Source: Mycobacterium sp. Marseille-P9652 (lineage in GTDB: Bacteria > Actinomycetota > Actinomycetes > Mycobacteriales > Mycobacteriaceae). From it: a stretch of 64,000 nucleotides of DNA. The notes under the pieces were generated by a model. That model was given only the letters and a program-made list of their open reading frames with translations, did no database searches and was not told where the DNA came from. The position numbers and the translations under genes were made by a program. Positions 9,428 to 17,475 of the stretch are shown piece by piece. The stretch covers positions 1 to 64,000 of the forward strand of contig NZ_CACRUY010000024.1 in the NCBI RefSeq assembly GCF_902652685.1, written 5' to 3'. Within the stretch, counting starts at the first letter, position 1; every line of letters begins with the position of its first letter.

Positions 9428-9446
9428 GGCGCCGCGGGTCGGCGCC
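9428..9446. terminator. bidirectional hairpin between convergent genes
   Basis: GGCGCCG (9428-9434) and CGGCGCC (9440-9446) form a perfect 7-base GC stem with a 5-base loop between the stops of menG and the convergent exported-protein gene. No T-run follows, as is common for mycobacterial terminators. Function is inferred from position. Confidence 0.45.
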
Positions 9447-9453
9447 ATGGGAG

Positions 9454-9789
9454 TCAGCGACCCGCCCGCTGAATGAACCCGACCTGGTCGGGGCAGTAGT
9501 GGTCGATCGCGGCGCCCAGGAACTGGAACGCCTGACCCTGGCTCGTACCGAGCGCCAGGTTGTGCTGGATGAAGTTGGCCGACTTGTACGGGTCGCCGTC
9601 GACGCCCCGGCCGATCCGGTCGCAGCTGATCTTGGCCAGCCACGCGAGCTGGTCCTGCGGACCGTAAACCCCGAAGTGGTTCACGGTGGTCTTGAACACG
9701 TAGTCGTAATCGTCGGCCTGCGCCGGCGCGGCCAGCCCGACAGCGGCGGCCGCGAGGGCGATGCCGGTGGCCAGCCTCGCGCGCTTCAT
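9454..9789 (-). CDS. secreted DUF732 protein (Rv0559c family)
   Basis: A 111-residue exported protein. MKRARLATGIALAAAAVGLA followed by APAQA-DD gives a clear signal peptide with cleavage near residue 28. The mature part contains two cysteines (KISCDR, HYCPDQ) and the hydrophobic pattern of mycobacterial DUF732 proteins. ATG at 9789 is chosen over longer in-frame starts because it begins the signal peptide. It corresponds to the secreted protein Rv0559c. The neighbouring salicylate-inducible methyltransferase Rv0560c of M. tuberculosis is absent; menJ follows after only 43 bases. Confidence 0.85.
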   Translation of the reverse strand: MKRARLATGIALAAAAVGLAAPAQADDYDYVFKTTVNHFGVYGPQDQLAWLAKISCDRIGRGVDGDPYKSANFIQHNLALGTSQGQAFQFLGAAIDHYCPDQVGFIQRAGR

Positions 9790-9832
9790 TAGCCGGACTA
9801 TACACCGCATATCAGGTGGGTGATCAGGGTTC

Positions 9833-11059
9833 TCAGGTGAACGGTGCCCGGCGGTCGACCAGGCGCGACAGCCGCCCGCCGCCGCGCCACGCCCGCGCGA
9901 CCCAGTCGGCGTCATCGTCGGTCACGAGATTGGCCATCACCCGGACGGCGATCGTCATCAGCGTCCTCGAGCGCATCGCGATCGGCCCGGTCGCGGGCAG
10001 GAACCGCTGAAAGGTGAGCAGCAGGCCGAGCCGCCTGGCGACCGAGAACCCGCGGGCGTAGTGCTCCTGCAGCAGCGCCGGCCACACCCGGGACAGGTCA
10101 CGGCAGTCCAGCAGGTCGGCGGCCAACCGGCCGGTCTCCAGCCCGTAGTCGATGCCCTCGCCGTTGAGCGGGTTGACGCAGGCCGCGGCGTCCCCGATCA
10201 GCATCCAGTTGGGCCCCGCCACTCCGGAGACCGCGCCACCCATGGGCAGCAGCGCCGACGCCACCGCGCGCGGCTGTCCTTCGAAGCCCCACTCGTCGCG
10301 GCGCAGGTCGGCGTAGTAGGAGATCAGTGGCCGCAGCCCGAGGTCCGCGGGCCGCTTCGACGTCGACAACGCCCCCACGCCGATGTTCACCTCGCCGTTG
10401 CCCAGCGGGAAGATCCAGCCGTACCCCGGCAGCACGGCGCCGTCGGGGGAGCGAAGTTCCAGGTGCGACGTCAGCCAGGGCTCGTCGGCGCGCGGAGTGC
10501 TCAGGTAGGCCCGCGCCGCAACCCCGTAGACCGTCTCCTGATGCCAGCGCCGCCCCAGCTTGCGGCCCAGCGGGGAGCGCGCGCCGTCGGCCACAATCAA
10601 GTGGCGGCAGGCGACGTCGGTGCCGTCCGCCAGCGTCAGAGACGTGACCCGCCGGGCCGAATCGTGATGCGCCGCAACAACTTTGTTGCCGAGCAGCATC
10701 CGCGCCCCAGAGTCCTCGGCGACTTTGCGGATCCGGTCGTCCAGCTCGAGGCGGGCCACCGCGCTGCCGGTCGACGGGAACGAGGGGCCGGGCCAGTCGA
10801 CCTCGACCTCGCCGCCGAAGCCGCTCATCCGCACCCCGCGGTGGCGAATGCGGGTGTCCAGCCACTCGCCGAGGCCGAGGCGTTCCAGTTCGGCGACCGC
10901 GCGGGGCGTCAGCCCGTCGCCGCACGCCTTGTCCCGGGGGAAGGCCGCCGAGTCGACGACGACCACGTCCCGGCCCGCCCGGGCGGCCCAGGCGGCCGCC
11001 GCCGACCCCGCCGGTCCGGCTCCCACGACCACCACGTCCGCGCTGCTTCCCACGCTCAC
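9833..11059 (-). CDS. menJ: menaquinone reductase MenJ (geranylgeranyl reductase family)
   Basis: A 408-residue FAD-dependent oxidoreductase. It has the dinucleotide motif VVVGAGPAGSAAAAWAARAG, the family motif RDKACGDGLTPRAV and the second FAD motif MLIGDAAACVNPLNGEGIDY. The orthologue Rv0561c (MenJ) saturates one isoprenyl unit of menaquinone-9. GTG at 11059 begins VSVGSSADVVVVGAGP, matching the family start; the frame is open far upstream but that sequence is the antisense of grcC1. The start lies 15 bases from the divergent grcC1 start, so the promoters must overlap coding sequence. Confidence 0.93.
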   Translation of the reverse strand: MSVGSSADVVVVGAGPAGSAAAAWAARAGRDVVVVDSAAFPRDKACGDGLTPRAVAELERLGLGEWLDTRIRHRGVRMSGFGGEVEVDWPGPSFPSTGSAVARLELDDRIRKVAEDSGARMLLGNKVVAAHHDSARRVTSLTLADGTDVACRHLIVADGARSPLGRKLGRRWHQETVYGVAARAYLSTPRADEPWLTSHLELRSPDGAVLPGYGWIFPLGNGEVNIGVGALSTSKRPADLGLRPLISYYADLRRDEWGFEGQPRAVASALLPMGGAVSGVAGPNWMLIGDAAACVNPLNGEGIDYGLETGRLAADLLDCRDLSRVWPALLQEHYARGFSVARRLGLLLTFQRFLPATGPIAMRSRTLMTIAVRVMANLVTDDDADWVARAWRGGGRLSRLVDRRAPFT

Positions 11060-11074
11060 CAGTATGTTGGTCGG

Positions 11075-12091
11075 GTGAGGACTCCGGAGACGGTGGTGGC
11101 GGGCATTGACTTCGGAGATGCCGCTTTCGCCGCGACGGTGCGTGACGGCGTCGGGCGGATCGAGCAGCTCATGGACACCGAGCTGCGCAGCGCCGACGAC
11201 GTGATGACCGAGTCGCTGACCCACCTGTTCAAGGCCGGCGGCAAACGGTTCCGGCCGCTGTTCACCGTGCTGTCCGCGCAGATCGGGCCGAACCCGGACG
11301 CCGTGGAGGTCACGATCGCCGGGGCGGTGATCGAGCTGGTGCACCTGGCCACGCTCTACCACGACGACGTCATGGACGAGGCCGAGGTCCGGCGCGGGAC
11401 GCCCACCGCCAACGTGCGCTGGGGCAACAACGTGGCCATCCTGGCCGGCGACTACCTCTTCGCGACGGCGTCGCGGCTGGTGTCCCGGCTCGGCCCCGAG
11501 GCGGTGCGGCTGATCGCCGAGACGTTCGCGCAGCTGGTCACCGGTCAGATGCGCGAGACGCGCGGGCTCCGCGAGGGGGTCGAGGGCGCCGATCCGGTCG
11601 AGCACTACCTGAAGGTGGTGTACGAGAAGACGGCCTGCCTGATCGCGGCGGCCGGCCGGTTCGGCGCGATGTTCTCCGGCGCCGACGCCGACCAGGTCGA
11701 GCGGCTGAGCCGCCTGGGCGGCATCGTCGGCACCGCCTTCCAGATCGCCGACGACATCATCGACATCGACAGCGACTCCCAGGAGTCGGGAAAGCTCCCC
11801 GGCACGGACGTGCGCGAGGGGGTCCGAACCCTGCCGATGGTGTTCGCGCTGCGCGAACCCGGGCCCGAGGCGGCGCGGCTGCGCGAGCTGCTGTCCGGTC
11901 CCATCCACGACGACGACGACGTGGCCGAGGCGCTGACGCTGTTGCGGGCGTCGGCGGGCATGGCCAAGGCCAAGCAGTTCCTGGCCGACTACGCCGGTCA
12001 GGCGCGTCAGGAGCTGGCCGTCCTGCCCGACGTCCCGGGCCGCTACGCGCTGCAGACTCTTATCGACTACACGGTCAAGCGGCACGGCTGA
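11075..12091 (+). CDS. grcC1: polyprenyl diphosphate synthase GrcC1
   Basis: A 338-residue trans-isoprenyl diphosphate synthase. The first aspartate-rich motif is DDVMDEAEVRRG, preceded by GGKRFRPLF, and the second is QIADDIIDID. It makes a long prenyl diphosphate, probably for the menaquinone side chain, and corresponds to Rv0562. GTG at 11075 (MRTPETVVAGIDFGD) matches the family N-terminus. Clustering with menD, menG and menJ supports the role in quinone supply. Confidence 0.93.
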   Translation: MRTPETVVAGIDFGDAAFAATVRDGVGRIEQLMDTELRSADDVMTESLTHLFKAGGKRFRPLFTVLSAQIGPNPDAVEVTIAGAVIELVHLATLYHDDVMDEAEVRRGTPTANVRWGNNVAILAGDYLFATASRLVSRLGPEAVRLIAETFAQLVTGQMRETRGLREGVEGADPVEHYLKVVYEKTACLIAAAGRFGAMFSGADADQVERLSRLGGIVGTAFQIADDIIDIDSDSQESGKLPGTDVREGVRTLPMVFALREPGPEAARLRELLSGPIHDDDDVAEALTLLRASAGMAKAKQFLADYAGQARQELAVLPDVPGRYALQTLIDYTVKRHG

Positions 12092-12165
12092 TCTCGCATG
12101 CGGAACCACGGCCGCGGTGTCAGACGTTGCTCAGCTGACACAAACCTTCCGTAGGAGGACACCCG

Positions 12166-13026
12166 ATGACCTGGCATCCCCATGCCAACAGGCTGAAGAC
12201 CTTCGCCCTGTTGGTCGGCATGTCCGCGTTGATCGTGTTCGTCGGCTCGCTGTTCGGCAGGACGGCGATGTTCATCGCGGTGCTGTTCGCCGTCGGCATG
12301 AACGTCTACACCTACTACAACAGCGACAAGCTCGCGCTGCGGGCGATGCACGCCCAACCCGTCTCCGAGCTGCAGGCGCCGGTGATGTACCGGATCGTGC
12401 GTGAGCTGGCGACCGCCGCCCACCAGCCGATGCCCCGGTTGTACATCAGCGACACCAACGCCCCCAACGCGTTCGCGACCGGGCGCAATCCCCGCAACGC
12501 CGCGGTGTGCTGCACCACCGGGATTTTGCAGATCCTCGACGAGCGTGAGCTGCGCGCCGTGCTCGGGCACGAGCTGTCGCACGTCTACAACCGCGACATC
12601 CTCATCTCCTGCGTCGCCGGGGCGATGGCGTCGGTGATCACCGCGCTGGCCAACATGGCGATGTGGGCCGGCATGTTCGGCGGCAACCGCGACGGCGAGA
12701 ATCCCTTTGCGCTGCTGCTGGTTTCGCTGTTGGGCCCGATCGCGGCGACGGTGGTGCGGCTGGCCGTGTCGCGCTCGCGCGAGTACCAGGCCGACGAGTC
12801 GGGTGCCGTGCTGACCGGTGATCCGCTGGCGCTGGCGTCGGCCCTGCGCAAGATTTCCGGCGGGGTGCAGATGGCCCCCCTGCCGCCGGAGCCGCAGCTG
12901 GCCAGCCAGGCGCACCTGATGATCGCCAACCCGTTCCGCGCGGGCGAGCGGATCGGGTCGCTGTTCTCCACGCACCCGCCGATCGAGGACCGGATTCGCC
13001 GCCTGGAGGAGATGGCGCGGGGCTGA
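12166..13026 (+). CDS. htpX: membrane zinc metalloprotease HtpX
   Basis: A 286-residue M48 protease for membrane protein quality control. Two N-terminal membrane segments (about 11-28 and 33-50) precede the active site GHELSHV, with zinc ligands H135 and H139 and catalytic E136. Two more hydrophobic stretches follow, and the third ligand is in [11 protein letters not shown] good ribosome-binding site (GGAGGA) lies about ten bases before ATG 12166. It corresponds to Rv0563 and marks the left edge of the accessory island; gpdA1, its neighbour in M. tuberculosis, is 33 kb away here. Confidence 0.95.
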   Translation: MTWHPHANRLKTFALLVGMSALIVFVGSLFGRTAMFIAVLFAVGMNVYTYYNSDKLALRAMHAQPVSELQAPVMYRIVRELATAAHQPMPRLYISDTNAPNAFATGRNPRNAAVCCTTGILQILDERELRAVLGHELSHVYNRDILISCVAGAMASVITALANMAMWAGMFGGNRDGENPFALLLVSLLGPIAATVVRLAVSRSREYQADESGAVLTGDPLALASALRKISGGVQMAPLPPEPQLASQAHLMIANPFRAGERIGSLFSTHPPIEDRIRRLEEMARG

Positions 13027-13330
13027 TTGGTGCGGTTCGCCAGCAGCGCGGTGATAGGCGTCCGGTACCCGTGGGAGGGTCTGACCAGTCGCGTTGCCCG
13101 TGGCGGGTTCGAATCACCGAGGCGCCGATGCTGCCGACGGCGCGCGTTTCGACGGTGGTGTGGGGGAAAGGCGTGCGGCATGGTTGGCCCCGTGACTGGT
13201 GTGGGCCACTGCGCCGGTCCGCGGCGAAGTCGTCACATCAGGTCCTCATGCGTGGTCAAGAAATCCCCGATTCCAAGTCTGGAATCGATTGACGACGGCT
13301 GTGTGTATGTGGGCGGCGCCGACGTATCGC
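13027..13330. other. intergenic junction at the left end of the island
   Basis: 304 bases without a credible gene between htpX and the acyl-CoA dehydrogenase. The region contains a GGGTTCGAATCACC string that resembles a tRNA T-loop but does not fold as one, and a short hairpin at 13269-13286. No integrase, transposase or long direct repeat is visible. GC richness seems to drop across this stretch, consistent with the boundary of acquired DNA. Confidence 0.5.
13269..13286 (-). terminator. hairpin downstream of the acyl-CoA dehydrogenase
   Basis: GATTCCA/TGGAATC forms a perfect 7-base stem with a 4-base loop. Read on the minus strand it is followed by GGGGATTTCTT, a partly T-rich tail. It lies 45 bases beyond the fadE stop, as expected of a terminator. 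Confidence 0.5.
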
Positions 13331-14476
13331 TCAGAGTCCGAGATCGCGGCCGATCAGTTCCTTCATGATTTCGTTGGAGCCGGCCCAGATCTTGGACACC
13401 CGAGCGTCTTTCCACGCGCGCGCGACGCGGTATTCGTTCATGTAGCCATAACCGCCGTGTAGCTGCACGCAGTAATCCAAGATCTCGTTTTGCAGGTGCG
13501 CTGTCCACCACTTGGCCTTGGCGGCATCGGTGGCAGTCAATTCGCCGCGGCTGTGGGCGACGACCGCATTGTCGACGAAGGCCTGGGTCACGTCGAGTTT
13601 GGTCACCATCTCGGCGAGCATGAACTTGTTGTGTTGCAGAGCGCCGATGTGCTGACCGAATGCCTTACGTTGTTTGGCGTAGTCGATCGTGTCCTCGAGG
13701 ATCGGGCGCACATGACCGAGGTTGGCCACCGCCGCCCCGATCCTTTCCTGCGGCAACATCTGCATCATGTGGATGAACCCGTGATCCACCTGACCGATCA
13801 CCGCTGATTCGTCGACGCGCACATCGTCGAAAAACAGCTCTGCCGTGTCCGATTCGGGCTGCCCGACCTTATCCAGTATGCGGCCGCGGGCGAACCCCTC
13901 CGTTCCGTCTTCCACGGCGAAAAGGGTGATGCCCTTGGCCTTCTTCTCCGGGCTGGTTCGTGCCGCCACGATCACCAGATCGGCGCTACCGCCGTTGGTG
14001 ATGAAAGTCTTTGCTCCATTGATGATGTAGCTACGGCCGTCTCTGACTGCGGTGGTCTTCAGGGCGGCGAGGTCTGATCCGCCTGATGGCTCCGTCATGG
14101 CAATAGCCGTGATGAGTTCACCGGTGCAGAATCTGGGCAACCAGCGGTCTTTCTGCTCTTCTGTGGTCAGGTGCACCAGATAAGGCGCGACCACATCGAA
14201 ATGGATTCCCAGAGCGGAGCCAACGGCTGCGCTCACACGGGCCAGCTCCTCACCCAGCACCACGTTGAAGCGGTAGTCTTTGGCTTCTACGCCGCCGAAC
14301 CGTTCGGGTACTTCCAACCCCAGCAGACCGATTTGCCCCGCTTCCAGCCATACATCACGATCGATGAACCGCTGTTCGATGAATTTCTGGTGGCGGGGTG
14401 CGACGCTGCGATCGACGAATGTCCTCACGGCCTCGCCGAACGCGAGGTGATCTTCTTCAAATAGGTTGCGCCTCAT
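13331..14476 (-). CDS. acyl-CoA dehydrogenase (FadE family)
   Basis: A 381-residue acyl-CoA dehydrogenase. It has the flavin and substrate signatures AMTEPSGGSDLAALKTTA and FITNGGSADLVIVAA and the C-terminal AGSNEIMKELIGRDL. The medium-chain-type catalytic glutamate site is alanine here (WAGSNEI), while LPQERI supplies Glu244 at the position used by isovaleryl/long-chain enzymes, so activity is probably retained. It is the first gene of the island, transcribed toward htpX. A GCAAGTGA-type motif lies about 145 bases upstream. The acyl substrate is unknown. Confidence 0.9.
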   Translation of the reverse strand: MRRNLFEEDHLAFGEAVRTFVDRSVAPRHQKFIEQRFIDRDVWLEAGQIGLLGLEVPERFGGVEAKDYRFNVVLGEELARVSAAVGSALGIHFDVVAPYLVHLTTEEQKDRWLPRFCTGELITAIAMTEPSGGSDLAALKTTAVRDGRSYIINGAKTFITNGGSADLVIVAARTSPEKKAKGITLFAVEDGTEGFARGRILDKVGQPESDTAELFFDDVRVDESAVIGQVDHGFIHMMQMLPQERIGAAVANLGHVRPILEDTIDYAKQRKAFGQHIGALQHNKFMLAEMVTKLDVTQAFVDNAVVAHSRGELTATDAAKAKWWTAHLQNEILDYCVQLHGGYGYMNEYRVARAWKDARVSKIWAGSNEIMKELIGRDLGL

Positions 14477-14619
14477 GGGTTTCCCTTAAATGCTCGATCG
14501 TCTTATCACGCAGAGAAGTAGCCGGTAACCCGGCATCCTCAACAGCGACTGCGAGGGGGATCCACGACGCTCGCCGTGTCGCCACCGGTCCACCAGTAAA
14601 CACGCGGGCACTAGCATAA

Positions 14620-14634
14620 GCAAGTGAACCGGTA
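14620..14634 (+). promoter_or_regulatory. class-1 island motif, fadE side
   Basis: GCAAGTGAACCGGTA resembles the reverse of the site at 14926-14940 (GCAAGTGACTGGTA) with one inserted base. It lies 144 bases upstream of the fadE start. Operator function is inferred from recurrence across the island. Confidence 0.4.
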
Positions 14635-14654
14635 ATGCAATAGAAGCGCATTAC
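14632..14654. promoter_or_regulatory. 7-base inverted repeat, candidate operator
   Basis: GTAATGC (14632-14638) and GCATTAC (14648-14654) are exact reverse complements separated by nine bases, a geometry typical of a dimeric repressor site. It sits between the fadE start and the divergent SnoaL-like gene. Confidence 0.4.
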
Positions 14655-14907
14655 ATTGGATCGGACCCATCGAGACTTCGGCTAAGTGCGGATGCAATGG
14701 GCGCGATGATGCCGATGAACCGCTCTATCTCGCCGTGCCCGGGCTGCAATGTGCGCGCAGCGCGGCGCAGGAATCCCCTTTCCCGACCAGCGGTTTCGGC
14801 GCACCCGCACCGGGCGAGCCGCTGGCGAGGACCGAGACTGCAGAAGCGTTGACGAAAGTTGGGGGACCCGATAGTGCGGTGGCGATGGCCGCGAGCCGGT
14901 CAAAATT

Positions 14908-14940
14908 GCAAGTGTATTGTTGATACCAGTCACTTGCGTA
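14908..14940. promoter_or_regulatory. class-1 island motif, double site
   Basis: GCAAGTG at 14908-14914 faces CACTTGC at 14931-14937 (7-base arms). The minus strand of 14926-14940 reads TACGCAAGTGACTGG, a variant of the island motif GCAAGWGACTTG. The site ends 28 bases before the GTG of the next operon, so it overlaps the likely promoter. Confidence 0.5.
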
Positions 14941-14968
14941 ACTGGGGCTGCTGAGTGATACTGGCCAC

Positions 14969-15415
14969 GTGACGGTAACAAGCGACGAGTGGCGAGAGCT
15001 CGAGCAGCAAATCCTGTCTGGAATCGCAGCGGTCGACCGCGGCTCCGCGAGCCTTTCCCTAACTCAGCTCAGTGAGGACTTCGTCATCATCCATGACGGT
15101 GCGCGGGTTGGGCGGCCCGAATACGACCGGCTCATCGCGGCGCGGGAACGTGCGCCCTACACCTCTCGTCATATCGTGAGCAACGTGCGCATCCACGGCG
15201 ACACGGATCATGCATTTCGGGCCGATTACATCGTTGTGGTGCATCGGATATTCCGCGATACCGGCGAGCTCACCATGTCGATCGCGGACTTTCACGATCT
15301 GTGGGAGCGCAATGCAGACGGTGACCTGGTGCTTCACCAACGTGCGGTGACGACGGTCGTAGACTCGGCGCACGCCCAAGCGCGCTCAGTCGAAAGCCTT
15401 GACGAGGCAACGTGA
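14969..15415 (+). CDS. SnoaL/NTF2-like protein
   Basis: A 148-residue protein of the cone-shaped NTF2 fold, the fold of SnoaL cyclases and DUF4440 proteins. It begins with a long helix (EWRELEQQILSGIAAVDRGS) and continues with LSEDFVIIHDGARVGR and the paired strands HAFRADYIVVVHRIFRDTGE. GTG at 14969 is used. The stop overlaps the next start, so it heads a three-gene operon with the FAH and HpcH proteins. Members of this fold act as isomerases, dehydratases or binding subunits; the exact role is unknown. Confidence 0.75.
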   Translation: MTVTSDEWRELEQQILSGIAAVDRGSASLSLTQLSEDFVIIHDGARVGRPEYDRLIAARERAPYTSRHIVSNVRIHGDTDHAFRADYIVVVHRIFRDTGELTMSIADFHDLWERNADGDLVLHQRAVTTVVDSAHAQARSVESLDEAT

Positions 15416-16254
15416 TGCAGCTGTTTACCACCACTGAGGGAGTCGTGCGCCGCAGCGCGGAGGCCACCCATCTCCTGCCGGACCTTGCCAGCCTGCAGCA
15501 CGCCTTGTCTAACGGTTTGTGGGACAGCGTCGCCGACCTTCCCGGCATACCCGTCGAACTGGAATCGCAACTCCTGCAACCGCCAGTACGGCCCGAAACC
15601 ATCGCCATCGTGGGCCTCAACTACGCTTCGCATGCGAAAGAAGTTTCCCAGCCGCTGCCCCAAGCGCCGCTATTCGGCCGCATCGACGGCGGGGTGGTGG
15701 GCGGACCCGAGGACCGCATCACCCCGCCCGCACACGCAGGTGAGAAAGTGGATTACGAGGGCGAAATCGCGGTCGTCATCTCCCGACCCGCCTACCAGGT
15801 CGACGCCACCCACGCTTGGGAGTTCGTGGCAGGGTTGACCGCTGTCAACGACGTGACCGCACGTGACTTACAGCTAGCCGCTGCCGCCCGGGGTGACATG
15901 GACGGTGTCATCGCCGCCAAGGCTTTTCCCGGGTTCAAGCCGATCGGGCCCGGCGTCTTGGTTACCGCTCAGCCGCCCACCGACGTCAAGCTGGTGGTAC
16001 GAGTCAATGGCGAACTGCGCCAACGCGCCAAGCTCAGCGAATTGCTCTTCGACATCCCCACGCTCGTGGAGGCGGTCACCGCGTCGGTGCCGCTGCAACC
16101 CGGTGACCTCATCTGCACCGGCTCACCCGCGGGTGTCGGCCTGGCCACCGAACGCTTCCTTGCTGCCGGCGACGTCATCGAAGTCACAGTGGGTGACCTG
16201 CCGCCGTTGCGGAACGTGTTCGAAAGCCCCAAGGTCGCTGCGCGTTTGGCATGA
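15412..16254 (+). CDS. fumarylacetoacetate hydrolase-family protein (hydratase/hydrolase)
   Basis: A 280-residue FAH-superfamily protein. The C-terminal FAH domain carries AIVGLNYASHAKE, the metal ligands in DYEGEIAVVI and NDVTARD, the lysine in KAFPGFKPIGP and the tail ICTGSPAGVG. The family includes 2-hydroxypentadienoate hydratases and oxopent-4-enoate isomerases of meta-cleavage pathways as well as acylpyruvate hydrolases. GTG 15412 or ATG 15415 can start it; both overlap the upstream stop. The downstream HpcH/CitE lyase overlaps it by four bases, supporting consecutive reactions. Confidence 0.85.
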   Translation: MMQLFTTTEGVVRRSAEATHLLPDLASLQHALSNGLWDSVADLPGIPVELESQLLQPPVRPETIAIVGLNYASHAKEVSQPLPQAPLFGRIDGGVVGGPEDRITPPAHAGEKVDYEGEIAVVISRPAYQVDATHAWEFVAGLTAVNDVTARDLQLAAAARGDMDGVIAAKAFPGFKPIGPGVLVTAQPPTDVKLVVRVNGELRQRAKLSELLFDIPTLVEAVTASVPLQPGDLICTGSPAGVGLATERFLAAGDVIEVTVGDLPPLRNVFESPKVAARLA

Positions 16255-16997
16255 CCGACTCGCTTCCCGTGTCAGATGGGGGCACGGCTACCGGTGCTCA
16301 AACCACGCCAGGTGACGGGTTCACCTGCGCGCTTTACGCTGCAACACACCGTCTGGACCTCTTGACGCACGTGGTAGCGGCCGGACCTGACATCGTCCTG
16401 CTGGACCTCGAAGACGGCGTTCCGGCGCACGCCAAGCAGCAGGCCCGGACGCTTCTCGCTGATGCCGTGACGCTCCTGCACCAGGCGGCGATTCCGGTGA
16501 TCCTGCGCGTCAACGCCGTCGGCACCGACGATTACCGGGCAGACATCGCTGCCGCGCGGACCCTCGCCCTGGATGGGGTCCTCGTCCCCAAAGCCACCGG
16601 CGCCCCCGACGTCGACGCGGTGGCGGACACGATCTCCGATGTGCCTCTATGGATCATGGTGGAGACCGCAACTGCAGTTGCCGCGGCCACCGCCGGGCAA
16701 TTTCGACGGACCGACGTCGTGGGGCTGGTGATCGGCCTCGCCGATCTCGCGGCATTTCGGTCTGTGCCGTTGGGGGCCGCAGAGCACGACACCGCACTGT
16801 TGACCATCCGGTCCCGAGTCGCGGCCGCCCGCGGACGCCACCAACACTGCCTGGACGGTGTGGTTTTCGGCGGCGCCGATACAGCGCGCGTAGCCGGACA
16901 TCGGTCACGCACCCTTGGATTCACCGGGCGAAGCCTGTATCGCCCCGAGCATGTTGCACCGTGCCGGATCGGTGCTGCGACCACGGTGGCACCCTGA
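16251..16997 (+). CDS. HpcH/HpaI aldolase / CitE-like lyase
   Basis: A 248-residue (beta/alpha)8 lyase. The signature LDLEDGVPAHAKQQAR lies near residue 50, the CoA or phosphate arginine in ILRVNAVG, and the Mg ligands in MVETATAV and GLADLAAF. The C-terminal GFTGRSLYRPEH replaces the usual GK-x-HP-Q loop, an unusual variation. The family cleaves C-C bonds of citramalyl- or malyl-CoA and 4-hydroxy-2-oxo acids. ATGA overlap with the FAH gene implies that it takes that protein's product. Its 3' end touches an aldo/keto reductase remnant on the other strand. Confidence 0.82.
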   Translation: MTDSLPVSDGGTATGAQTTPGDGFTCALYAATHRLDLLTHVVAAGPDIVLLDLEDGVPAHAKQQARTLLADAVTLLHQAAIPVILRVNAVGTDDYRADIAAARTLALDGVLVPKATGAPDVDAVADTISDVPLWIMVETATAVAAATAGQFRRTDVVGLVIGLADLAAFRSVPLGAAEHDTALLTIRSRVAAARGRHQHCLDGVVFGGADTARVAGHRSRTLGFTGRSLYRPEHVAPCRIGAATTVAP

Positions 16998-17265
16998 CGC
17001 CGAACATCAGCTTGTGTGCTGACTCATCGAAGAGATCTGGTGCAAGTGACCGGGGTGAGGTGCTAACTGCGTCGAGCCGCCGGATCACATCCGTGGACAG
17101 GTTGATCTGTAGGCATCGGAGGCTGTCATCCAGATGCCTGCCACTGCGGGCACGACGTACGAATGATCGGCCGAGTGCGCTGCCGAATCACCGCCAGCGC
17201 CAACTGCGCGGGCGTAATGCCGAGCTCCGCGCCAACGCGGCCTACCTTCCGACACGATCCGTTGC
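16998..17265 (-). pseudogene. aldo/keto reductase C-terminal remnant
   Basis: On the minus strand, 17263 downward reads GRVGAELGITPAQLALAVI, a standard aldo/keto reductase helix. It stops at 17126, but after a frameshift near 17155 the sequence continues GRHLDDSLRCLQINLSTDVI and RRLDAVSTSPRSLAPDLFDE, the matching C-terminus. The N-terminal barrel with the catalytic Asp-Tyr-Lys-His set is absent. It is a decayed fragment within the 478-base gap between the HpcH gene and the FAD monooxygenase, evidence of past rearrangement. Confidence 0.6.
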
Positions 17266-17352
17266 GCCGCAATCTAGACCGCATGTGGTGCCCGCCGCGT
17301 CGGCGGTCCTCCCCGCGACTCGGGCAACACAGCGCGCGTGGTACTGACGTAG

Positions 17353-17370
17353 CACAAGTCACTTGCATGT
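17353..17370 (-). promoter_or_regulatory. class-1 island motif upstream of the FAD monooxygenase
   Basis: The minus strand of 17353-17370 reads ACATGCAAGTGACTTGTG, with CAAG/CTTG arms around three bases (17355-17365). It is 106 bases upstream of the monooxygenase GTG/ATG region and is one of the best matches to the island consensus. Confidence 0.5.
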
Positions 17371-17475
17371 TCTAGCGACTAGCATTAATCTGGCCTTGCG
17401 GGTAGCCAATGGTGACCAGTCGGTCACTGTCCGACACACGACGTGCGCCGGCCGTTCGATGCGAAGGGGTGATCA

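Larger units (their letters stand above)
14477..14968. promoter_or_regulatory. divergent regulatory region with several inverted repeats
   Basis: 492 bases between the divergent fadE and SnoaL-like genes, with no convincing ORF. It holds a GCAAGTGAACCGGTA motif (14620-14634), a perfect 7-base inverted repeat GTAATGC/GCATTAC (14632-14654), and GCAAGTG/CACTTGC facing arms at 14908-14937. Such density suggests control of both directions. Confidence 0.55.

Noticed and set aside
9833-12109. A 758-codon minus-strand frame covering menJ and the antisense of grcC1
   Set aside because: Only the part below 11059 matches the reductase family; the rest mirrors the conserved prenyl synthase on the plus strand.
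13104-13120. Possible tRNA fragment (GGGTTCGAATCACC) at the island edge
   Set aside because: The flanking bases do not form the five-pair T stem and no acceptor or anticodon arm is found.
17039-17054. Additional class-1 motif GTGCAAGTGACCGGGG
   Set aside because: It lies inside the aldo/keto reductase remnant and over 420 bases from the next start, so chance similarity is more likely.
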